Shown here: positions 1 through 11,789 of the stretch, piece after piece | Layout of the letters: each line of letters starts with the position of its first letter | How positions within the stretch are numbered: the stretch's first letter is position 1 | NCBI GenBank assembly: GCA_004794785.1 | Contig: SJOL01009733.1 | Location: 45,863-109,862 of the forward strand | Origin: Opisthorchis felineus | Taxonomy: Eukaryota; Platyhelminthes; Trematoda; Opisthorchiida; Opisthorchiidae | DNA length: 64,000 nt | Direction: 5' to 3' | Notes under the pieces: generated by a model | The model's database searches: none | The model's input: the letters and a program-made list of their open reading frames with translations, nothing else | What the model was told of the DNA's origin: nothing | Program-made: the position numbers and the translations under genes

Positions 1-709
1 GAACAAATGGGCACTTGCTTCCGAAGCCACACACGCTAAGTATCACTGGAAATTTATGCGTAGAGCTATACGTGCCACAGAAACAGATGAATCTATGAGG
101 ACGCGGAATAATATTGTTTCTTCCAAGCACGGTGAGCATAATGACGAATGTTTGCGTCATTTGTGCCGTGATGTGTAAATATATTTACTAGTCCGAAAAT
201 CTGACAGTAAACAATATCATCTGAGTCATATGCTGTTCAGTAGGATATGCTCAAAGAGAACTGTTCAATGGACTGATGCTCAGATGCATGACGAATACAA
301 CGTGCTGGCCCCATAAGGTTGAGCTAAGAAACTAGACACCATTGGGTGTTGTGGAGATGTTTAATGCGCAATTTTTGGTAGCCTTTAAAAGGCATTGAAA
401 ACCCGCGCAGTTTCGTCGCACTTTGAATTCTATAGGCGTACCATACACGAAAAAAGAAACAAGAGTGATTACAAAAAATACACGTGGAAACATTTGCCGG
501 ACAAAACTTTGCGCTTCATCTCCGAAACTAATTTATATTGGCTGAAAATTATTATTTTACATGAGCAGACTACAAGAACATTTGCAATTCTATTGCAATG
601 CCCTTATGTATGAGAGAGAATTTTCTTTATCTAGCTATCCGTCTTGTAGTAAATTCTGAATGGCTGTGTTTCCTGCGCAGCCATCTTATAAGTAGTTCAA
701 TTATACTTT
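1..709. other. No feature recognised
   Basis: AT-rich sequence with scattered stops in all frames. The longest open frame (395-613, plus strand, 72 codons) has no recognisable motif and is within chance expectation for this composition. I see no RNA gene or repeat boundary here. Confidence 0.5.
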
Positions 710-1330
710 GAATACAAGTGACTTCAAACTAATCAGCGTATGTCCCATGTGAATCCATGTTGCGAGATTTGCTATGCTGTATTTTAGTTAGCACGAAACA
801 GATTCTTGCGTTTGCACCTGAGGCAACCATAGGTTTTTTCGAATAGTTTCCAACTCAGTTAGGCACCTTTCGAACAAAACCTCCAATTATTTTCTGCCAT
901 GCAGTGGTAGGCAAAACCCATCCGGACCAAAGTATGCAGTGTTATTTACTGTAGCAAAATTGGTTGACGTGTTAAAAATCAAGACATTAACAGGCAGCGG
1001 CGAGTGGATCGAAATCACACTATCTATAATTCATTCGGATTCTCTGTGAGAGATCTTGAACGCAAGGCTCATTGATTTATTATACTTGTTATATTTGCAA
1101 CAACCGCAAACAACTCAAGCTGGAGGTAAACTCAGAACAATGGTATCCCAGAACAGTACAACTAAAATGATAGAGTAAGCGGAGAAACGAAAGTATATGC
1201 TACACCTATGTCGCAGTGTGCAATTAAACAATTAGTTGATTAGTTTTGTTGGCATGGGTCATGTTTCCCAGAGGATTAGGGCAGAGACTTTCGACTATGT
1301 AAGCCAGGTGAAACTTGCGCATTTATGAGC
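710..1330 (+). repeat. Degenerate repeat module B, copy 1
   Basis: This stretch aligns by eye, with many substitutions and small indels, to 9640-10500, 14200-15010 and 17300-17750. The best shared words are TTGCCGCCATGCAGTGG-like (TTTCTGCCATGCAGTGGTAG here, near 890-910), GACGTGTTAAAAATC followed by a CAGCGGCGAGTGGAT-like block (near 965-1010), and TTCTCTGTGAGAGATC (near 1040). No continuous reading frame is conserved between copies, so it reads as an old non-autonomous or fully decayed repeat. Module C follows directly at 1340, as it does at two other loci. Confidence 0.6.
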
Positions 1331-1339
1331 GCCAATAAC

Positions 1340-1620
1340 ATTTTATTAAGATATACTGGAACAACCCAAACTTCTTAGGCCGTGGACGTTACAGTCTACA
1401 TTGGGTGATTCTGTGGATGGGTTTGTAAAACTTGTGATCGAATTGGATGCAAGTTTTAGATGCCAATTTAACATCCACACTTCATTGTGGATGTCATTCA
1501 TTGTAGAAACTAAAACATGCGCGCTGGTCAACTAAGCATGCTTGCAAGTAGCCCCTGCTTGATATTGGTAGCAACATGGAAATCGCTGCTAATCATGAAA
1601 GCGCCTCACTCCATCAGTCC
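1340..1620 (-). repeat. Degenerate repeat module C, copy 1
   Basis: Resembles 21190-21560 and 17760-18010 in the same orientation, and 11270-11750 in the opposite orientation. The diagnostic part here is near 1535-1610 (AAGCATGCTTGCAAGTAGCC, then a GCAACATGG block and a CTGCTAATC block), matching a CATGCTCCCAGGTATCTCG / GCAACT / CTCTGCTAATC series at 21460-21520. Open frames on the minus strand are short and interrupted in this copy. Confidence 0.5.
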
Positions 1621-1741
1621 CCGACAACGAACACTATGTGTTATGACAGATAAATTGCCAACGTGTAGCTCACCAAGCATTCATGTAGAATTTAGAAACC
1701 TATATTTGCTCAAGTAAGCAAATGTGTACTAACTTAAGATA

Positions 1742-1784
1742 GATATACATATATATTGATACATATACACATATATATATATAC
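1742..1784. repeat. AT-rich simple repeat
   Basis: Interrupted TA/CA dinucleotide tract. Nothing suggests a function. Confidence 0.8.
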
Positions 1785-2681
1785 TTGGCTCATCCATAAC
1801 ATTGTGATGAATTCCATATAATTATATATCCAGTAGATTTTACTTATGTAATCTGTTAAATAATATTCACGGTATTATCTATGACAGTATATTGCCAATA
1901 ACAGTATGAGTAAACGAACAATTCAGCACGTGCCTTTTCGGAAGGCCGTGCAAATCGAACAGAGGACAAGCTGTCCGGTACCAGGGTAAGAGTGTACTTT
2001 ACCGCGTGACGCATTTGTCACTCTTCTGCTTCATCAAGCCTTAATCTGCAAAAAAACTAGAGCCAATTCCGTCGCGTGTGCAACGCGTAAAGCCCGAGAC
2101 AACTGTGCCCAATGTTCTAACCGCAATCAAGATTATTGCTCGCCGTGAATCATTTCCAGAATCACTTCCTATTACCTTCCTATTACAACCCATTAGAAAG
2201 CCTCGCCCACTCCAAATTTTGGAAGTAGTGATGCGCGTATTATTGAGGCATTTGGAGCGGTTCTGCATACCTGATTTGACCAGCGTGTTCCGTCTACTGA
2301 CCGCGTGATATACATCTGCTTTCAAATGTACCGTTAAGAATAAACTAGTCCAAAAATTCAATCTCGGTCCTCGAATATCAAGACGTATGGCCAAACTATG
2401 CCTGGATATTGATCAGCCATTATTTGGGCTTTGAATGTACAATGTTTATGCGGCGAATGGTTTGTTCTTGGTCAGTATATCCAGGGAAGGATGAGATTGG
2501 AGCATTTGGGTTTTGCTTCCGAGTATCAGTGTTTGTGAAAAAGATACACGGTGAATGCAAGGTTTCAGTATCTTTCGGAAACACACATTAACAATTTCTG
2601 ACTCTCAATTGTGTGCAATCACTGCGTAATCGGATTACTTACTTGCCTTCACGAGCGAACCCATTTTACCTTGTCGTCCCA
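1785..2681. other. Unassigned; overlapping open frames on both strands at 2041-2394
   Basis: Most of this interval shows nothing recognisable. At 2078-2308 (plus, 76 codons) and 2041-2394 (minus, 117 codons) both strands are open over the same bases, which usually reflects local composition and not two genes. The plus frame has an unremarkable hydrophobic/basic composition and no recognised motif. It could be an exon fragment or part of an unidentified repeat; no splice signals decide it. Confidence 0.3.
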
Positions 2682-2800
2682 AGTCACCAAGTGTAATCAA
2701 CTCTCTATCTAACGTCTCTATTTACGGGCAATGTATATATATATATATATATAGTCACCAAGTGTAATCAACTCTCTATCTAACGTCTCTCTATTTACGA
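2682..2800 (+). repeat. Short tandem duplication around a TA tract
   Basis: A segment of about 47 bp at 2682-2728 (AGTCACCAAGTG ... TTTACGGG) recurs at 2753-2800 with a 2-bp CT insertion and one substitution. The copies are separated by a (TA)n tract at about 2733-2752. The second copy abuts the SINE that begins near 2803. This is either a local slippage duplication or an old insertion footprint. Confidence 0.85.
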
Positions 2801-2802
2801 GC

Positions 2803-3000
2803 GAGGGGCGAGATGGCCGAAGTGGTTAGAGCGCGAATTTACTGACCGCAAGGTTCGCGGTTCGAACCCAACCTCTGCCTCTCGACTTCCCCTGTCTAGG
2901 CTTGGGCAACCTGGCAGTATCCCAGCCCTCGTGCTTCCTTCTGGTGGCATGGCAGTTAGGCACCGAAAGGGTGCTACAGCTGAACGATTTTTTTTTTTAT
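2803..3000 (+). mobile_element. tRNA-derived SINE
   Basis: The first 70 bp look like a degenerate tRNA with an internal pol III promoter. A box A is at 2814-2825 (TGGCCGAAGTGG) and a box B at 2859-2869 (GGTTCGAACCC), about 33 bp apart. A tRNA-unrelated body follows, and the element ends in a T-rich tract (2987-2999). The reverse-strand translation contains the phrase [14 protein letters not shown], which I recognise as typical of repeat-derived predicted proteins in trematode genomes; this is memory-based family knowledge, not a search. No functional cloverleaf is expected. SINEs of this type need an RTE- or CR1-type LINE for mobility, and none was found in the window. No clear target-site duplication was identified. 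Confidence 0.8.
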
Positions 3001-3734
3001 ATCGCAAATTTGCAGCTCGTATATTATGCTGACTGCGATCGGGGTGTACGTGTACATTTTTGACGTTTTCGCATAAGTATCAATAAAATCGTTGCGTCAA
3101 TGATAGCTTTTGTGTCCCTATTTGTAAACATGTGTTGCCCCCTTCCAGAAGATGGATAAATACGGCACCGGGAGGCCCAGATGTGTGTGATGCTACAAAA
3201 TTATTAATATCCATACGCGACCTACACAAAATCTGGTGTGGTCGCCGGATGGGTTGTCAAGTCCGGTGGAAATTGGTTTTGTGTAAAAACGAAATGAATC
3301 TGAAATGCTGGGCCATTACTATAGGGATATTTCCAATGGTTTGACTGGCGTATTATCGATAATCTTCTGCGTTAGTACGCTGTGCAGGCTCAGTTTTATA
3401 ATACTACCCCCAAATTTTGATGAGCCGATATGCATAAATGTGCTTGCATTGTGCATCTTAATGGATTATATTTGGTGGCCGCATTGACGACTTACTGAAT
3501 AGCGCGTTTTTTACGACACTTTTGCAAATGGACAGCGAGGAGGAGAGAAAATTTTTGCGTAGAACAGGTGCCTACAGACCACACAGGAGAAAGCATGAAT
3601 GGCTTCGGGATTTACCATTTTCGTGCGAAATTTGCACGATTATATTCCAACGCAAAAGTGTTTCTGGGGCCATTCGTCATTTGGGACGCCCACACATTCA
3701 ATAGGCCTGGTGCATATTTCGGTCGCAGAATATG
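3001..3734. other. Unassigned, with one small protein-like frame
   Basis: No repeat module was matched here. A 60-codon frame at 3522-3704 (plus) begins with an acidic stretch and a basic stretch and ends in a cysteine/histidine pattern (CEIC ... IRHLGRPH) that resembles a C2H2 finger. The interval between the second Cys and first His is 14 residues instead of the canonical 12, so the finger call is weak. It may be a fragment of an exon or chance. Confidence 0.25.
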
Positions 3735-5470
3735 CTTGAAATATTTGCTTCACTGCACATAATGAACATCCAGGCAGCAACCAGCGGAACATGCCATTAG
3801 AAAATAGCTCGCCTGCACTGCCGGGGAGCCTCCCATTTTTGCTCTTCCCCTGGTCCGGACATACTTATGTGTGCAGTTTATAGGGTCATTCACGTAGAAA
3901 ATGTGCTTTCCCGCTAATTGGTCCATTCTCCTTGAACTTAGTCTTTCCGTCAATATTTATTGCAAGTGTCATCCGGAGACATCGCCGTTCCTAGCAACGG
4001 CCAATGTAGAATACTAGTGAAATGGGCAGTTAGGCGTTTTCGAAAATTAATTTGAGCCGAGATTCTACTTACATGACTCCCTCAATACTCAGTATCATCA
4101 AAATGTTTGTAAAAACTTGAACCATGTTTTAGTCGTGCTGCCTTAGCCAGGGGAAGTCGCTTTGGATATCCTACGTTTTGCATGGAGCACTCTGACCTGT
4201 GTGCATCAAGGGCGGCTGCGAACAAGGCGCTTTTGGTAAGCAAGTGGTGTTTAGCTAGTTATTTCCCCAGCAAAGTCGTTTTCGAGTGTGCAAAAGTCAA
4301 CTGCATCCTGACACTTAACCTCTGGCTACATTTTTTAGAAGTAGTCTAGTCAGTTCACTTGCTGAATTTTTGTAAACTGCATTTCCATTGAAAAGATACT
4401 ATAAATTTTGGAACCCTGTAACAAACCACCGGCATTGAGAATGATGAAACAGTCTTGTAATTTATTTGGGAATCGAAATACTTCGCGCTTCTAAAGAAGA
4501 GACATGTGTAGAATGACGATAATCAAGTTTAAGTTGTGTTTCTCAAACCACCTGGCGTCGCTTGGAGCATCTTGCGTTTTACATGGTGCACTCTGACCTG
4601 TGTAAATCGAAAGCGCCTCCTATCAAGGCAATTTGTTTGGCAAAATCCAAGAATAATCATATTGTAGCCGTAATCGATTTCCAAGTGAAGATCCTTCTCG
4701 TGCTCGTTATGTGCCATTTTTCATTACCACTACTGCATCTGCTGAAGCACCAATTTGTTTCCATGCTTAAAAATAGCGTTAATGTGTTCCAAAAGTTTGT
4801 GTCCGCCAGTTGTTTTTTATTCTTAGCAGTAAGTATCGTAAATAAATTGTTGCTAGGCTCCCCCTCTAGTTGTTACCCGGCTGCGGGAACGCGCACGCCC
4901 CTAATAATCCCTGAATTGCTTCGCTTTTTGCGGGCTTATTCGGACATATTCGGATACAGTCCGCGTGGATGCAGTAAGATTCAACTATTGGTCAGAGTTT
5001 AAAATTGGATTCCCTAGACATCCGAGACTTAGGCTGGATTGTTTTACATGATTGAAAAAACCGGTTAGTCTCCGTCTATGTCTTTCAGCCTCAGGTTGAC
5101 AATGTTGTATGTTGTTATATGCCACATGTTGTATGAATATGTACCTCCAGATGCTTACAGCATATAACATATATATTGACTGCGAAGCCTGCTGTTCAAA
5201 ACAAAAACGCCCTATTTTAACTAACATTGTCCGGGTTTGTAGTGCCTGCCCCTCTGTTGATAGAAATTACCGTGATACCGCAAATGGAAATATTTTTAGT
5301 TTTGTTTAAGCACTTCAGGTTTAACTGAGCAGCTTGAGATTTAACAAACTGCAGGTGATTATGCCACTTTATATTTTCGGGCATCAAACGTCACCTCTGA
5401 GCGTTTGACCCAGTCTGGTTATTTCTTGTATCAAACGGGGAAACTTTGTAAAGTACTAAGGAAACTATTT
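3735..5470 (+). repeat. Degenerate repeat module A, copy 1
   Basis: Aligns colinearly with 6030-7915 (copy 2), 12055-13310 (copy 3) and 21577-22440 (copy 5). Shared landmarks: TTGCTTCACTGCACATAA (3747), GTCATCCGGAGACATCGCC (3968), GATTCTACTTACATG (4060), TGGAGCACTCTGACCTGTG (4183), AAGCAAGTGGT (4239), GCTTATTCGGACATATT (4933) and a TTTGTAGTGCCTGCCCC block (5236). The copies differ by many substitutions and indels, and no reading frame is conserved among them. The 146-codon plus-strand frame at 4562-5002 is broken in copy 2, so I do not treat it as a gene. Confidence 0.65.
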
Positions 5471-5769
5471 GGTTTTCATGATCTCCCATTTATGTTATTC
5501 TTCAACTCAAAAGATTGCTGAAAACTCTTCGACAGCTCAAGACCGGTTTTGTCCTTCTTGGGACTCACCATGTAGTCGCAGCCTCCGAGTTCCCGTCAAC
5601 CTTATGTTCTACTTGAACCTAATTTGGGCTGTTTTCGAGAAATACACTCATTTTGCAAATCAATTCTCACGAAAGACTCAACTGAATCTCTCGTTCATGA
5701 TATCCTTCAACTGAATGTGGGGCACACAGGCCGCCTCATGTTTCAGTTGGCATGATATTCGATATATCG

Positions 5770-7915
5770 CAGTATATTTTTCTTCATGAATGCGCACGTG
5801 TCACCCGGCTTGCATATTTGAAAGTCTCTGCTCTTATACTGAGCGAAACACTATCCATTCCAGCTACTCCAATCAACAAATACTTTACTTGCGCACGAAC
5901 TTTAGTGTAGGATATGAGCTTAGCATACATTTTCCGCGTCCACATTAAGGTGCACTCAGTTACTGGATACCATTTGTTATGCATTTAACCACACGCCATC
6001 TTGGAATTCTTTCGCCCGTGTACATAAGGACCACTCACAATGCAATCATTGCAGCAGGTCAATGGAAAACAGCCCATATTTACCGCCACTATGCCTCCCA
6101 TTTTCGCTCTTACCCTGATTTGTACATATTTCTGTGTCACATAAAAAGCGGCTTATGGAGACACCGCATACTACGTACTTAAGATGGTCCATTATCGGAT
6201 CAACTTAGACGAATGCCGATGTACGCTCAGTTGTCTTTACTACGGGTGGTGCCAGGTAACCAGTTGCCTTTTCGGTGGTGTTAGTCTGTCCATCGGTATT
6301 TATTGCGAGCGTCATCCGGAGACATCACTGTTCGCAGCAGCCGTCAATATAGATTATCATTGAAATCCGCATTTAGTTAGTCTCGAAAATTCAGTTACAC
6401 ATCGCGATTCTACTTACATGCCTCCGTCAATACTCAATGTCATCAAAATATGTGGAGGCACTTCAATAATGTTTTACCTCTGCTGCTTAAACCAGGGGAA
6501 TTGGCTTGAAAAATCGTGTGTTTTGCCCGGAGCACTCTGAGTTATTTACATCAAGAGTACCTGCCAACTGAGCGCTTGTTGTAAGCAAGTGGTTTTCAGC
6601 TAGTTAATCCCCTTTGAAATTGTTTTCAAGTGTGCTGAAGCCAAATGTATCCCGACACACAACTACTGGCTACATTTATTGCATGCATAGAGGTAGATTA
6701 GCCTGTCTTCAAATGAATGCATTGTGAGCGTCACTAGCATTGAATTAGTTCTGAATACGCCCATCGTCTGAACACATGCTGTGAATGTTTGAAACTTGTC
6801 CACCTTTCGGCACCATTGAGGATGATCGACCAGTCTTGCAATTCACGTCAGTCGGTCGCACAGTTCGCTAATTGGAGAATTAGAATATCTCGCTTTTCTA
6901 AAGGCTATAATCCAAGAGGAACCACGTGTGGAATGATTTGAATCAAGGTAAACTGTGCTGCTTAAACCACCGGACATCGCTTGGAAACCTTTGAGCTCTG
7001 CGTAGTGCACTCTGCACTCTGTACATCAGAGGGGTGTGCTGACAAGTCAGTTTGCTTGATATAATCCAAGAATAACCCTATTGACGCTGTACTCACGTTC
7101 TACGTGAATATCCTTCCGATGCTTTATTTACAACTGTTTATGCGGCTTAAACTTGTTTTTTAAAACAAAAATGCTGCATCTGCTGAGGTAGCAAGTGAGT
7201 TCCCATCCTCAAGAATAGGGTTACTTTATTCCGATATTTTGTGTCTTTTTTTTTCTCGGCCACATTCAACGTTAACTTTTGCCAATAACCTCACTGCTTT
7301 AGGTTTCATCCGGCTGCGGGTGTGCGCATGCACTTAACGATCCCCGTAGTGGCTGGCGTTTAGCAAGCTTACTCGGACATATTTTGATAGTCCGCAATTT
7401 CGTGTGGATATAGTAAAGTGTAACTATTCGTCAACGTTTACAATTTTATTCACTGGATATCCGCGGCTTACGGTGAGATTTTTTACCTAATTGAGTAACA
7501 CCTGTTGGTCTGCGCCTCATTTCATGTCGCTCGGCCTCAGGTTGACGATTTAAATTAAGTTAATTAGGTTAAATTTAATTTAAATTTAAAATGGATCTTT
7601 CCTGCACTAGAAAATAATCTGAAATATGTATTGATTAAGACGCCTGCTATTCAAAAGTAAAACGCCCCATTTATTAGATCATGCTCCAACTTTGTAGTGC
7701 CTGTCCCCTCTGGTAGTAAAAATGATCGTAATTCCGCACATGGTAACATGTTTACTTTTGTTTAGGCACTCCAGATTTAAATGAGCATCTTGAGGTTTAC
7801 TAAACTCCGGGTGGTCATGCAGCTTTATATTTTTTGGTGCAACAAGCATCACCCGTTTTCGTTCGCCCGGTCTGGTAATTTTTTTTATCAAAACGTCGTG
7901 AAGTACCCAAGAACC
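5770..7915 (+). repeat. Degenerate repeat module A, copy 2
   Basis: The longest copy of module A. It starts near CATGAATGCGCACGTGTCACC (5785) and carries all landmarks in order: the GTGTACATAAGGACCACTC region, GTCATCCGGAGACATC (6312), TCTACTTACATG (6408), the GAGCACTCTGA block (6530), CTTACTCGGACATATTTTG (about 7367) and the TTTGTAGTGCCTGTCCCC region (7692). A TTAAATT-rich patch at about 7546-7590 is simple sequence inside the unit. Copies 1 and 2 are head-to-tail with about 300 bp between them. Confidence 0.65.
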
Positions 7916-8078
7916 AGTGCCATGACCAGTACAATCGAACTACCCCGTTTTGTTGGGCCATGGTTTGAGCGCAGCGAGATTCCATGTAATTCGACTGAGA
8001 AACCTCATGGCAACTTATAACTTAGCTCGACGGATTTTCTGCGTCAAATTATTCGCAGATATAGTTCGAATGGCGTCT

Positions 8079-8104
8079 GTGACATTTGTGACATTTGTGA
8101 CATC
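8079..8104 (+). repeat. 9-bp tandem repeat, three units
   Basis: TGACATTTG-type unit repeated three times, the last unit diverged. Minor local slippage. Confidence 0.8.
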
Positions 8105-8369
8105 CGTCTGTGTCGGCAAATGTGGTTTAGTTGGAGTTGGAGTATGATTCCTGGGAGTTTGTTGACCCTACTATTTCAGCTCGCGATTTGCTACGGTTTC
8201 CTTTAGAGAGGGGTCAAGCACAACATATGAGTCGTAATTAAATAACCGAAATGGCGGACTTGTTCGATTCTTGTGAGCATATGAATGCAAAAACATTACA
8301 CCTATTAGTGCGTAGACGTCGGATAGTCAAACTAAGAATCATGAGTTGCATTCAAAACCTGCAGTTTAC

Positions 8370-9220
8370 GTCGCACAAGATGATAGTGTAATGTTACGTG
8401 TTGTAAATTGTCAGTACATTCAAACTTGTCAACCAACTGTGCGTGGTTAAATGGCGCTGAAGGAAATGGAAGTTGCTACCGTCCAAAAACCAAGGTAATA
8501 CCCACATTTGTGCCGCACCAACTTTCGACCGTGCTCCGGTTATTGTAATTTTTAGAAATTTCCTAACCAAAAGTTAGGGGATGGCTTCAACATCCAACCA
8601 CTAATCAGCGCGAACCTCTTGAAATTTCGGTTCAAAAGGCATGTAGAGCACGTATGTGCTAAGGACGGATACCAAGCTGTTCCATGTGGTCATGGCTGCC
8701 ACTAAATTACTAGAGCAAAATGCTCGCGGGCCACCTTTATTCGCCGGCATCGAGCGCGCCAACCAACGCCGTCGCAGATTTGGCCAGAATAAACTACTCT
8801 CATAGTCTGCATCTATATATTACCAAGACGGTTCCATGAACGTCGCTTAAGCCACGATTCACTTGAGCTCGTTGTACGCCAAGGACAATCTATATCTGAG
8901 AAGACCAAAATTTCGCAACAAATTCTGCGTGAACTAAAAATACAGAACGAATAGTCTTCAAAAATTTCCATCCAGAAAACCGCTGGTGGTTTCCCGCACA
9001 CTTCACCAGTGGAGCAAAATTGGCATTTCGTGGTCTAGTGTTTATTTTGTAGTATGCAAAAGTAATTAATGGCTGTGCGAATGAATCAATCCAGCTCAAA
9101 TGGGATGAAGTGATTTACTTCTTAGTGGAGTTCTCAAGCACACTAAAGATGATCACCGTTCCAACTTTGACACGACGATGTATTCAACTGAAAGTCTCAG
9201 TGTACACAATACATTAGGAG
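8370..9220 (+). repeat. Repeat module B (right part), copy with insertion
   Basis: The ends of this interval match 15030-15400: a CAAG-TGATAGT-TAATGTT block near 8377-8397 and a CTTCACCAGTGGAGCAA / GTATGCAAAAGTAA / GAATCAATCCAGCTCAAATG series at 9000-9100. Compared with 15030-15400, this copy has about 500 extra bp between roughly 8440 and 8990, taken as a later insertion or a segment lost from the other copy. Confidence 0.5.
8600..8815 (+). mobile_element. Possible decayed LTR-element gag fragment
   Basis: A short plus-strand frame (about 8660-8815) reads with a TDTKLFHVVMAA-like stretch. This resembles the segment of many Ty3/gypsy Gag proteins in which a T-D-T-K core precedes HVV-A. The frame immediately upstream is shifted, and stops bracket the match. 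It lies in the extra segment of the interrupted B module. The resemblance is short, so the call is tentative; a profile search of all three frames would settle it. Confidence 0.25.
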
Positions 9221-9639
9221 AGGCCACATTTTAACCATTAAATCGAGTTCTTGTGCCACGAATACGTACTTTTTGCAGAATTCGATGCAGAATGAGCTCC
9301 GCAAAATGACTAGCTTTCCAAGCAGGTACATCATAATCATCTTTCCAATTTCATATTTGCCGTTTACTCCATAAACAACATATGCCCCTCACTGATACAG
9401 GGGGCAAGTGAAATCACGGTCTGCTGCGATATGTGATTATGTCTTGGGCTAAGTTTGATGTACACATCCAACTCTGGAGTTGGCAAAGTTTCAAACCTTG
9501 TTAAATCAGGTTAAAACATGTTATTGTGAAATTTCGTTTGGAGGAGCTAAAAGCCTACGGTATGAATCCAATCTCATTTGCACATAATTTATTACCGAAT
9601 GTGGCATATAAGTTATCAAAATACTGTTTCCTAAGTTGT

Positions 9640-10500
9640 TATCTAACCCCACCAGGATGATTATTTTAGTTTAGTTTCCGAGGTTCCGCCATTACAGCGA
9701 ATAGTTAGTTTGTTCAACCTCAGAAACGGGTAAACTCCGAAAGTCCTCAGAAACTTTCATAATTCGATGCAGCTACCCCATGTCAAATTGAAGGGGATTT
9801 AGCGTTCAAAATAGTGCGCCTTATTGGCACGAATAATTCCGTTGAGACACAGGCAAATTATTATCTGTAGTTTCTCATGTTCCCTTTTATCATTAATAAT
9901 ATCATGATATAGATGACGACTATATATTATGGACTGCATATTGTGCACAAGATTATTTTCAGCTTCGCCAGGCAAACCGATTAATCTCAGGGTATCATTG
10001 GAATTTAACAGTGCTCCCAATAGCACTACGCACATGACTTGGCAGATACTTCCGATGAACCAATATCAGTTGCATTCAACTTAAACTTAGCACCCATAGA
10101 ACTTGTCCAAATAAATTTCGATTTTGGTTACGCCACATTCGGCCTAGCCCTCCAATGATTTGCCGCCATGCAGTGGTAGTCATACCAATCCTGACCAGAA
10201 TATGCCGTGCTATTTACCTTATCAAAATTCGTTGGGATATCAAAAACCGCGCTCTTAACAGCCAGCGGCGACTGAGTCGACATCGCATCAAATAAAACCA
10301 AGGATTCCACTCCCCATCCATTAGTCATTGGGATTCTCTGTGGGTGATCGTATCAATCATTTTGAAAACAGGGCTTGTTGTTTCATTGCAATTTGTTCTA
10401 CTTGAAAAAAGCACAACCCACTCAAATCGAAAGTGAGTTCATACGAATGGTTTCCTATAACAATCAAAATAAACCAGAGCGTAACCGGAAGCTGGGGACA
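9640..10500 (+). repeat. Degenerate repeat module B, copy 2
   Basis: The first part (9660-9910, starting TTAGTTTAGTTTCCGAGG) aligns to 15417-15660. The second part (9920-10500) aligns to 14230-14770 and to 710-1150. Shared words include ATGCAGTGGTAG (10168), TATCAAAATTCGTTG (10218) and CAGCCAGCGGCGACT (about 10259). No conserved coding frame. Confidence 0.6.
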
Positions 10501-11089
10501 AAGAATCCGACCGAAATGCTGATACGCGCACATTGGTACTTATGACCAACGCTTGTTATCCCTGAATCATTCCCTAAGCCATTGAAGCTTTTTTCTTGGT
10601 GGTCACAAGGCGGCTGCTCTATTGAGGACTTTTAAATTCCTCATATCTGACCAATTGCTTAACGAGGTTTCAATCCCTCAGCACTTAGCTAGTCTTCATT
10701 TTCACGACCAAATATAATCCACTCCACATTTGTCGTCAAGACGTACACCGACAGCATATTCATGTATGTATGTATGTATGTATTCCGGCTCATCGGAAAT
10801 TAAAGTCAGTTCAAAAAACTGAGCTTGCAGGATAACTCCCTTAATCGAATGTGTGACGCATGCCTATAATGCATTAGTGGAAATCAGATGGATGCGGAGC
10901 TAATCCGATGTTTACCTGCACTGAGGTTTTGCGGGAACTCGAAATAATCTGCACACGCAACAATCATTCGCAAAAATAGAGTCGCCATTATTCTCCAGAC
11001 TAAGATGTTCTATTATGGTGAGTTTTTATGGGGATCCATATACTCCGGTTTTTGCAGCAATTTCAAGCTACAATATATCATGAATTATG
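10501..11089. other. Unassigned, with a TGTA microsatellite
   Basis: Includes a (TGTA)n tract at 10763-10783. Otherwise no motif, RNA gene or repeat match was identified. Confidence 0.5.
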
Positions 11090-11750
11090 TTTACGTTTGG
11101 CCTTGTCCTTATACTTATCATTTTGCCTGCAAAATTTCCATGCTCAACACGGTCCCTAACGTAGAAGTTTGGTCACAAGTGCACAGGTTTTACCATCGCA
11201 AATAGCCTACCATTAATCTGCAAATAAATCGGATACTCTGTTGCAGCCGGACGTGGTAACATTTGCTCCAGAATCGTGTTAAGTGCAGGATTATTGGCTC
11301 CTTCTCCGAGTGGTTTTCACGAACAGCATGCTTCGATACGAGCTCGAGCGAGTTAAAATCATGTTGTGCTCACTGAAACAAACTTCCGACGGACGTGGTG
11401 CGACAACCGGCCGTAGTCGTACAGTGATGGATGATAGCAGAGTCGTCCAAGTTGCTAATAATATGAATGTCAAGCACGATGCATCTGGGAGCATGCTTCT
11501 GTGTTCAGCACACGTGCTGCAGTTTCCACCGGAACAACGCGGGATTCTAATAGTTGAACATTCAGCTGTTCTTTTCCATGCTAAAGTTTCATATTAGAGC
11601 AAACGGTGCACTCCATTTCTGCACACACTGAGGTGTAGACGGTACATTGCGCATCGAAATACTTCGAGCACATTTGACTGCAATTCCTACAAACGCATCT
11701 ACAGGATCGTCTAGAGTAGACTGTGATTCAGGGCACCATGCACCTATTTG
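11090..11750 (+). repeat. Repeat module C, copy 2 (inverted relative to the others)
   Basis: The reverse complement of this segment matches 17760-18198 and 21190-21560. Examples are GGTTTTACCATCGCAAATAG / CTGCAAATAAATCGGA (11185-11235) against the complement of 18070-18110, and AGACGGTACATTGCGCATCG (11637) against the complement of 21290-21310. It contains a 104-codon plus-strand frame (11283-11597). Related frames occur in the other copies, sharing a PEQR core and a G-SML-C-(A/T)H motif, so some coding ancestry is possible. I do not recognise the protein. Confidence 0.55.
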
Positions 11751-11789
11751 ATCCTGCTAAACATCCTTCGCCTGACAAGTTTTGATTTT

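Noticed and set aside
2814..2870. A functional tRNA gene
   Set aside because: Box A and box B are present but no complete acceptor and anticodon stem set forms around them, and a SINE body and T tail follow.
2795..3007. 70-codon minus-strand frame over the SINE
   Set aside because: It is the reverse translation of a tRNA-derived SINE; such frames appear as spurious genes in trematode annotations.
4562..5002. 146-codon plus-strand frame as a membrane protein
   Set aside because: It lies inside degenerate repeat module A and is interrupted in the corresponding part of copy 2; hydrophobicity reflects T-rich sequence.
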